This document shows positions 58,735 to 64,000 of a DNA stretch of 64,000 bases, one piece after another (positions within the stretch are counted from its first letter, which is position 1; every line of letters starts with the position of its first letter). This stretch comes from Hominimerdicola alba 8. Its GTDB lineage: Bacteria > Bacillota > Clostridia > Oscillospirales > Ruminococcaceae. The position numbers and the translations under genes were made by a program. The notes below the pieces were generated by a model. That model was not told the origin of the DNA. It was given only the letters and a program-made list of their open reading frames with translations, and ran no database searches. The stretch lies in NCBI RefSeq assembly GCF_000178155.2, contig NZ_ADKM02000134.1, positions 62,001 to 126,000 on the forward strand. The letters run 5' to 3'.

Positions 58735-60114
58735 ATGAAAAAGAAGATATTTACAGCTGCACTTGCTGCCGCTGTAGCTATGGCAGCTGCTCCCGCAGTT
58801 CTGGCGGTAGAGCAGACAGATGCCATCACAGGTGACCTGAATGTTACCGATTTCTTTGGCGCTAAGACAGATGCCGTTCAGCTGAATGACGGCGAGAGTG
58901 TTACATTTAAGTTCAACAACAAGTCCAACGGCACCAACAACTGGGATAACTTCGTTATGTGCGTTGCAGGTGAGGTCGGTGAGGCTTACACGGGCGCAGA
59001 TCAGGAGATACTGGTCGTTAGAGCCGATAACTGGGGCTGGGGCGGCGGTTACTCTGACTTCGTAGCACCCGATGCCAGCGGCAATAAGCTGAATTTTGAA
59101 ACCGATATCAACTGGGATCGCTGGGCTGATGAATGCCAGAGCGGTATGGATGTTGAGATAACTGTCAGCAAGGAAGGCAACACCCTTGCTTACAATGCGA
59201 AGATAGGTGAATACACCGATAAGCTGACCGCTACTTCGGGCGTTGATCTGCCAAACAGCGTTTATATATTCTTTACAGGTGAGAACTGTGACCTGACAGG
59301 TTTCAGCACCTCTAAGGGCGGCGCTAATCAGGAGGATATCAACAACCAGACTCAGGCCGGTCTTAAGGTAGTTGACAGTCTTTCAGGCGAACTGAACGTT
59401 GCTTCATTCTTCGGCAGCAAGACAGATGCGGTTCAGCTGAACAACGGCGAGAGCATCACATTTGATTTCAATGCCAAGTCCAACGGTTCCAACAACTATG
59501 AGAACTTTATACTGGGCGTTACTGGTGCAGCAGGTGAAGAATATACAGGTGCTGACCAGGAAGTTCTGGTACTGAGAGCTGATGCTTGGGGCTGGGGCGG
59601 CGGTATGTCCGACTTCGTAGCACCTGATGCTGAGGGCAACAAGCTGGCTTTCGAGTCTGATGTTAACTGGGATGAATGGCAGGCAGGCGCTCAGAACGGC
59701 TACAAGGTAACTGCTACACTGAGCAAGGACGGCGACAAGCTGACTTACAATGCTAAGATCGGTGATTATACCGTTAAGTCCACTGCTGTATCAGGCAAAT
59801 CTCTGCCCGATAGCCTATACGTATTCCTGACCGGTGAGAACTGCGATATCACAGGTATCTCCACCAGCAAGGGAGGTGCTCAGGAGAACAACACTGAGTC
59901 TAAGGCTGCAAATTCCAGTTCTAAGGCAAGCACCACAACTTCTTCTAAGGCTTCGACCACTACTACCACAACAACTTCAAAGGCTTCTGATGCTACAGCA
60001 AACAGTTCTGCTGCTGAGTCTGACAACACCAAGACAGGCAACTCTGTTGCCGGCGGTTTCGTTGCTGTTGCACTGACTGCCGCTGCTGCTGTTGTACTTC
60101 GCAAGAAGAAGTGA
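58735..60114 (+). CDS. Cell-surface protein with two tandem beta-sandwich repeats and a sorting-like C-terminus
   Basis: 459 residues from the ATG at 58735 (AGGAGG upstream). Signal peptide ~1-24 (ending LAVEQ). Two repeats of about 165 residues (~28-200 and ~210-380) share LNVTDFFGAKTDAVQLN / LNVASFFGSKTDAVQLN, RADNWGWGGG / RADAWGWGGG and a VYIFFTGENCDLTG / VYVFLTGENCDITG end. The Trp-rich strands suggest a carbohydrate-binding beta-sandwich. A Ser/Thr/Lys linker (~385-430) leads to NTKTGN, a hydrophobic span and RKKK, the layout of a sortase signal with a variant motif. Strong promoter, ribosome site and codon bias suggest abundant expression. Probably a surface glycan-binding protein. Confidence 0.78.
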   Translation: MKKKIFTAALAAAVAMAAAPAVLAVEQTDAITGDLNVTDFFGAKTDAVQLNDGESVTFKFNNKSNGTNNWDNFVMCVAGEVGEAYTGADQEILVVRADNWGWGGGYSDFVAPDASGNKLNFETDINWDRWADECQSGMDVEITVSKEGNTLAYNAKIGEYTDKLTATSGVDLPNSVYIFFTGENCDLTGFSTSKGGANQEDINNQTQAGLKVVDSLSGELNVASFFGSKTDAVQLNNGESITFDFNAKSNGSNNYENFILGVTGAAGEEYTGADQEVLVLRADAWGWGGGMSDFVAPDAEGNKLAFESDVNWDEWQAGAQNGYKVTATLSKDGDKLTYNAKIGDYTVKSTAVSGKSLPDSLYVFLTGENCDITGISTSKGGAQENNTESKAANSSSKASTTTSSKASTTTTTTTSKASDATANSSAAESDNTKTGNSVAGGFVAVALTAAAAVVLRKKK

Positions 60115-60134
60115 TACATAGCAAAGATATATCG

Positions 60135-60164
60135 GAGCGCTGAGCATATCAGCGCTCTTTTTTG
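60135..60164 (+). terminator. Terminator of the surface protein gene
   Basis: Hairpin GAGCGCTGA-GCATA-TCAGCGCTC followed by a run of T, 20 nt after the stop codon. Confidence 0.92.
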
Positions 60165-60183
60165 TACATAAATTCGGATAGAA

Positions 60184-60228
60184 AAACAAAGCAGACATGC
60201 TCTCACCGAGCCTGTCTGCTTTGTTTTT
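60184..60228. terminator. Bidirectional terminator downstream of araA
   Basis: AAAGCAGAC...GTCTGCTTT with an inner GCTC/GAGC pair; it has AAAAAC on the left and GTTTTT on the right, so it works in both directions. It probably ends the abfA-araA transcript. Confidence 0.8.
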
Positions 60229-60279
60229 CGGTAAATAATACCTTATAATGGGAAAGGTTGGTTTGGAATAAACGATCTG

Positions 60280-60332
60280 ATATACCTCAAGCAGCCACAG
60301 TCAGGGAGGTGCTGCGGCTGCAAGTGGTATAT
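60280..60332. other. Strong interrupted palindrome between araA and its terminator
   Basis: ATATACC, GCAGCC and CAG on the left (60280-60300) pair in order with CTG, GGCTGC and GGTATAT (60312-60332) around an 11-nt loop, with small internal mismatches. There is no T run. It lies 24 bp past the araA stop and is transcribed with araA, so it may protect the mRNA 3' end; no second copy is seen in the window. Confidence 0.55.
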
Positions 60333-60355
60333 GCGCCGATGTGTGACCGCGACGC

Positions 60356-61822
60356 TTATTTTTTGAGTTTTGCCATCATGTCCAGAAGTTCAAGCTGCTG
60401 TTCAAATGCGTTCAGTTCAGTTTTTTCATCGATGATAACCAATTCGGTATCAGTCAGCTTCGCGAACAGCCTGATGTCTTCGGTGGTCAGCGCTGTGGAA
60501 ACTACGGCGTGGTGAGCGCCGCCAGCGTATATCCATGCAGCTGCACCTGTCTTGAAGTCGGGGACTATCTTCCACATCAGCCTTGCTACGGGAAGTTTGG
60601 GCATCTCTTTCGGCTGCTTGACAAGGTCTATCCTTGCGCACACGAGTCTGAAACGGTCGCCCATGTCAACCATCGAAACTGCTATGCCTTCGCCTACGAT
60701 ACCGTCAAATACCAGTCTGGCAGGGTCGCTCTTGTTGCCGATGCCCAGATGGTGTACCTGTATCTTTGGCTTGGAAGCTGCAAAAACAGGAGAAACTTCC
60801 AGCATGTGAGCAGCCAGTTCCAGTTCTTCGCCGCTTGTCAGGTCATAGGTGTAGTCCTCCATGAAGCCTGTTGCGCCCTCTCTGCCTGCGGCTATCTTTT
60901 GCAGGACAGCTGCAAGCGCAGCAGTCTTGTAGTCGCCCTCAGGACCAAATCCGATCCCCTTAGCCATGATGTTCTGAGCTGCGATGCCCGGAAGCTGGTT
61001 CAGCCCGTGAAGATCCTGGAAAGTATCGGTGAAAGCAGCCGCATTTTCCTTAGCGATGAACTTGTCCAGAGCAACTTCGTACTTTGCCTGTTCTCTTACT
61101 GCATCGATGTTTTCGGTGTCCATCTCATACTTGTCGGTGTACTCAGCCATTTTTGCATCTATCTCAGCATCGGTGACTGAGTTTGCGATCTTCACCAGAT
61201 CACCTATACCGTAGTAGTTGACATTCCAGCCGTACTTTATCTCGCTCTCGACTCTGTCGCCGTCTGTAACTGCAACATCGCGCATGTTGTTGCCGAACAT
61301 TGCGACTTTCATACCTTTGCAGAAGTCCACACCCTCAGCCGCGTGAGCGAAACGGCGTATCTGTGCGATGACATCATCATGCTTGTAATAGCCCGCAACG
61401 ACCTCGCGCTTGATGCCCAGTCTTGTGCAGATGAAACCGAACTCTCTGTCGCCGTGCGCCGACTGGTTCAGGTTCATGAAATCCATGTCGATGCTGTCAT
61501 ACGGCAGTTTCTCATTGTACTGTGTGTGCAGGTGCAGCATGGGCTTTTTGAGGGCTTTCAGCGCTCTTATCCACATCTTCGCAGGCGAGAAAGTGTGCAT
61601 CCACATGATGACTGCTATGCAGTCCTTATCGGCACTTGCCTTCACGCAGAGATCTTCAGCTTCGTTTGATGTCTTGACTATGGGGGTATGAACGATCTCG
61701 GCTATATCTCCGATCTTTTCGTTCAGGAACCTGACCATCTCAAGGCTGTCCTTTTCAGCCTGTGCGAGAGTTTCCTCGCCGTACAGATCCTGACTGCCTG
61801 TTAAAAAGTAAATTTTTTTCAT
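60356..61822 (-). CDS. araA: L-arabinose isomerase
   Basis: 488 residues from the ATG at 61822 with GGAG upstream. It starts MKKIYFLTGSQDLYGEE. Metal- and substrate-binding regions are typical: MWMHTFSPAKMWI, LHTQYNEKLPYDSIDMDFMN, FMEDYTYDL then LEVSPVF, and GGAHHAV near the C-terminus. It converts L-arabinose to L-ribulose in the cytoplasm. It lies 41 nt after the GH51 gene, which releases arabinose, so the two form an operon; araB and araD are not in the window. Confidence 0.97.
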   Translation of the reverse strand: MKKIYFLTGSQDLYGEETLAQAEKDSLEMVRFLNEKIGDIAEIVHTPIVKTSNEAEDLCVKASADKDCIAVIMWMHTFSPAKMWIRALKALKKPMLHLHTQYNEKLPYDSIDMDFMNLNQSAHGDREFGFICTRLGIKREVVAGYYKHDDVIAQIRRFAHAAEGVDFCKGMKVAMFGNNMRDVAVTDGDRVESEIKYGWNVNYYGIGDLVKIANSVTDAEIDAKMAEYTDKYEMDTENIDAVREQAKYEVALDKFIAKENAAAFTDTFQDLHGLNQLPGIAAQNIMAKGIGFGPEGDYKTAALAAVLQKIAAGREGATGFMEDYTYDLTSGEELELAAHMLEVSPVFAASKPKIQVHHLGIGNKSDPARLVFDGIVGEGIAVSMVDMGDRFRLVCARIDLVKQPKEMPKLPVARLMWKIVPDFKTGAAAWIYAGGAHHAVVSTALTTEDIRLFAKLTDTELVIIDEKTELNAFEQQLELLDMMAKLKK

Positions 61823-61863
61823 AATGAACTCCATTCTATATATCAATGATCGGTCAGCTTTGC

Positions 61864-63333
61864 TCAAAAAAGTCTTACGCTTACTACCGACAGTTTGGGC
61901 AGAGTGAATTTTACACCCTTTTCGGTGATCTCAGCCTTGTGCTCAGCGGGAACGATCCTCTCGCCGTCCTCAAAGTCATTGTAAGCGTGAACATCACCGT
62001 ATGTCAGCACTTGTGCTTCTGCCTTTGTGAAGCTGTTGCCAACCAGTTCGCACTCTATCTCAAAATCTTCTTCAAGAGAAGCGTTAGAGAAAGTCAGTGT
62101 CACATGACCGTCTTTGTCGATCGATGCAGACTTGGTGACTGCGGGTATCTTTCCGCCTGCTTCTTCGTTCTCGCAATAGCTGTAGAGCAGTTCTGCGTCC
62201 TGATGTGTCTTATACATGTTGAAAACGTGGTAGGTCGGGGTCTTGACCAGCTTTTCGCCCTCAGTCAGCAGAAGTGCCTGCAATACGTTTACCGCCTGTG
62301 CAAGGTTAGCCATTGCTACTACATCCGAATGCTCGTTGAAAATATTCAGGCTGACAGCCGCAACTATAGCATCACGCATGGTATTCTGCTGGAAGAGGAA
62401 ACCCGGATTTGTACCCTCCTGAACATCGAACCAGCAGCCCCACTCGTCAACTATCAGCTTCATGTTGTCGCTGTGCTGCTTCATTATATTGTTGTGCTTC
62501 TCTATCAGTGTGCCGATGTGCATGGCATTTTTGATCGTCTGATAGTATACCTCATCAGTGAAATCTGTGGCGCTGCCCTTGTTGAAGAAATCACCCGATG
62601 GTATGGTATAATAGTGCAGCGAAATAGCTTTTGCGTGGAAGTCGTTGATGCCTTCCATCAGCTTTGTGGTCCAGTTGTAGTCATCAACATTTGGACCGCC
62701 TGCGACCTTGTAAAGTTCGTTTCCGCCGAAATTGCGGCAGTAGGTCGAATAGCGTCTGTAGAGATCGGCATAATATTCGGGGCGCATATTTCCGCCGCAG
62801 CCCCAGTTTTCATTGCCGATGCCGAGATATTTGAGTTTCCATGGCTTTTCTCTGCCGTTCTTTCTTCTCAGGTCAGCCATTGGCGATACTCCGTCAAAAG
62901 TGATGTACTCGATCCAGTCAGCCAGTTCTTCGACAGTACCGCTTCCTACGTTACCTGCCAGATAAGGCTCACAGCCCAACTCTTCGCACATGTTGAAAAA
63001 CTCGTGTGTGCCGAATGAGTTGTCTTCGGTAACGCCGCCCCAGTGAGTGTTGACCATCTTGGGACGCTCGCTCTTCTCACCGATGCCGTCTTTCCAGTGG
63101 TATTCATCAGCGAAGCAGCCGCCCGGCCAGCGCAGGACAGGCATTTTTATTTCCTTGAATGCTTCGATGATGTCGTTTCTGACACCGTTTGTATTGGGAA
63201 TATCAGAATTCTCACCGACATATATGCCATTGTAGATGCACCTGCCGAGATGCTCTGAGAAATGTCCGTATATCTCACGGTTGATATGTGACTTTTTGTC
63301 TAATGTGTTTACGACTGCTTTGAGTTTTTTCAT
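61864..63333 (-). CDS. Alpha-L-arabinofuranosidase, GH51
   Basis: 489 residues from the ATG at 63333 (AGGAGG upstream); the open frame continues upstream without a site. No signal peptide, so it acts on imported arabino-oligosaccharides in the cytoplasm. Motifs: [36 protein letters not shown], the acid/base Glu in [11 protein letters not shown] and the nucleophile Glu in [10 protein letters not shown]. The C-terminal ~130 residues form the usual beta domain. It is first in the operon with araA, divergent from an AraC-type regulator. Confidence 0.95.
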   Translation of the reverse strand: MKKLKAVVNTLDKKSHINREIYGHFSEHLGRCIYNGIYVGENSDIPNTNGVRNDIIEAFKEIKMPVLRWPGGCFADEYHWKDGIGEKSERPKMVNTHWGGVTEDNSFGTHEFFNMCEELGCEPYLAGNVGSGTVEELADWIEYITFDGVSPMADLRRKNGREKPWKLKYLGIGNENWGCGGNMRPEYYADLYRRYSTYCRNFGGNELYKVAGGPNVDDYNWTTKLMEGINDFHAKAISLHYYTIPSGDFFNKGSATDFTDEVYYQTIKNAMHIGTLIEKHNNIMKQHSDNMKLIVDEWGCWFDVQEGTNPGFLFQQNTMRDAIVAAVSLNIFNEHSDVVAMANLAQAVNVLQALLLTEGEKLVKTPTYHVFNMYKTHQDAELLYSYCENEEAGGKIPAVTKSASIDKDGHVTLTFSNASLEEDFEIECELVGNSFTKAEAQVLTYGDVHAYNDFEDGERIVPAEHKAEITEKGVKFTLPKLSVVSVRLF

Positions 63334-63510
63334 GTTTCTACCTCCTGAGTTTGGTTCTGCGTGTATTTGCGGAATTATCCCCGCAGATATTATAACCGTA
63401 GCAGACTGCATATTGGATGTTCGCCTGTGTGCGTACATTACATAAGCTGAGTCTGTACAACTGTCCGACTGTCATTGCAAAAGAAAATATGTAATTACAA
63501 ATAAAAAGTC

Positions 63511-63539
63511 TTGACAAATTTATACATACATATTATAAT
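63511..63539 (+). promoter_or_regulatory. Promoter of the AraC-type regulator
   Basis: Perfect TTGACA and TATAAT with a 17-bp spacer, 52 bp before the TTG start. The divergent interval (63334-63510) also holds two ACTGTC repeats 8 bp apart (63460, 63468), too close to be ordinary AraC half-sites. Confidence 0.82.
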
Positions 63540-63591
63540 GATATCAGCAAAAAGTCAATGGACAATACACTTGATGATATGGAGGATTATC

Positions 63592-64000
63592 TTGAACGAG
63601 ATCATTTTATCTACCGACAGGCTGCCTGTTATGTGCAGTTGTGACTATATCGCGCTGACCGAGCCGTACTTCATGGCTGAGAGAACGCCTGATTTCAACG
63701 TTATCATATATGTGGTCGAAGGCAGTATGTGCATCACTGAGGGAAAATGTGACTATGAACTCGAAGCGGGGGAGCTGCTCTTTCTTAAAAAGGGGCTTCA
63801 CCATTATGGCAAAGATGCTGTGCCGCGCGGCACAAAATGGTATTTTGCGCACTTCTATCTCGATGAACCGGTGGGTGACCGACCTGAGTTCATACCCGAT
63901 CCCGATCCTTTAGGTGCGGGTGAAAGGGTCGAGTTGAATGTTATCCTGCCAAAACGTATATCAGTATCAAAAAACGGACAGATACATAATTTATTTGCGG
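63592..64000 (+). CDS. AraC-family transcriptional regulator (partial, N-terminal sensor half)
   Basis: At least 136 codons, running off the right edge. The start is a TTG with GGAGG 6 nt upstream; no ATG in this frame has a site. The visible part is a cupin-like AraC sensor: FNVIIYVVEGSMCITEGKCDYELEAGELLFLKKG then HHYG and WYFAHFYL, the pattern of AraC-type arm/cupin domains. The two DNA-binding helix-turn-helix motifs would lie beyond the window. Divergent position suggests it controls the abfA-araA operon in response to arabinose or arabino-oligosaccharides. Confidence 0.78.
   Translation, partial: MNEIILSTDRLPVMCSCDYIALTEPYFMAERTPDFNVIIYVVEGSMCITEGKCDYELEAGELLFLKKGLHHYGKDAVPRGTKWYFAHFYLDEPVGDRPEFIPDPDPLGAGERVELNVILPKRISVSKNGQIHNLFA

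Noticed and set aside
63460-63473. ACTGTC repeats as AraC-type half-sites
   Set aside because: Repeats 8 bp apart do not fit the roughly 21-bp spacing of AraC-family sites, and there are only two short copies.
1-64000. CRISPR arrays, tRNA or rRNA genes, prophage, toxin-antitoxin or defence islands
   Set aside because: Reading both strands showed no regularly spaced repeats, no cloverleaf-like tRNA segments and no phage structural, integrase or nuclease-cassette genes.

Overview
The window looks like the chromosome of an anaerobic, plant-fibre-degrading Ruminococcus (Oscillospiraceae, R. albus / R. flavefaciens group). This rests on four secreted proteins with type I dockerins of the 'GDVNGDGxxNVTDIS..AHVKG' form, an L-arabinose utilisation locus, low-to-moderate GC with strong AGGAGG-type ribosome sites, TTGACA-17-TATAAT promoters, PolC, a T-box leader and the Firmicute form of the his genes. 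The genus call is inference; no rRNA, tRNA, CRISPR array or intact transposase is present.

Layout. 1-5.7 kb (minus): a partial S41 peptidase, a three-gene ABC exporter of the peptide-antibiotic immunity type, and a two-component system. 6-12.7 kb (minus): three dockerin proteins (a BspA-type LRR protein, a GH30 hydrolase and a GH5 cellulase with an N-terminal dockerin) plus a membrane-anchored coiled-coil/CAP-like protein. 12.9-22.1 kb (plus): a degenerate S11 carboxypeptidase homologue, pgi, a YceD-family gene with rpmF, der, plsY, a DUF1648 protein, gpsA and yjbQ. 22.2-34 kb (plus): one long housekeeping operon pyrH-frr-uppS-cdsA-dxr-rseP-(ADP-ribosylglycohydrolase)-ispG-polC. 35.1-45.2 kb (plus): a histidine operon hisZ-G-D-(x)-(x)-B-H-(x)-F-(x)-(x)-(x)-I-E with several unknown genes inserted and no hisA. 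45-50 kb: a Cys-rich unknown protein, an EamA transporter group, flavodoxin, a small XRE regulator and a Thr-rich lipoprotein. 50.1-54.4 kb: a phenylalanine T-box leader and pheS / pheT with a decayed gene between them. 54.4-60.1 kb: ireB, a PdaA-like deacetylase, a CotH-dockerin protein and a two-repeat surface protein. 60.3-64 kb: araA, a GH51 arabinofuranosidase and a divergent, partial AraC-type regulator.

How the genes work together. The dockerin proteins should plug into cohesins encoded elsewhere, so this is a peripheral cellulosome region. The GH51/araA pair with its divergent regulator would take arabinan side chains to L-ribulose. The central operon supplies isoprenoid, phospholipid, nucleotide and replication functions. 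The his operon makes histidine from PRPP, using the short HisG with the HisZ regulatory subunit.

The most interesting structure is not in the genes. Two families of short non-autonomous repeats are dispersed through the window. Family A is a 103-bp near-perfect palindrome in three copies with a compensatory change in its terminal arms; one copy truncates an ORF after plsY and another supplies the stop codon of the deacetylase. Family B is a 125-159 bp element with imperfect terminal inverted repeats in three copies, each flanked by a different perfect 9-bp direct repeat, plus a solo-end relic. Signs of gene decay also stand out: a single in-frame amber codon joins two ORFs in the his operon, and a frameshifted, stop-interrupted gene lies between pheS and pheT. 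I found no convincing new defence or signalling system.
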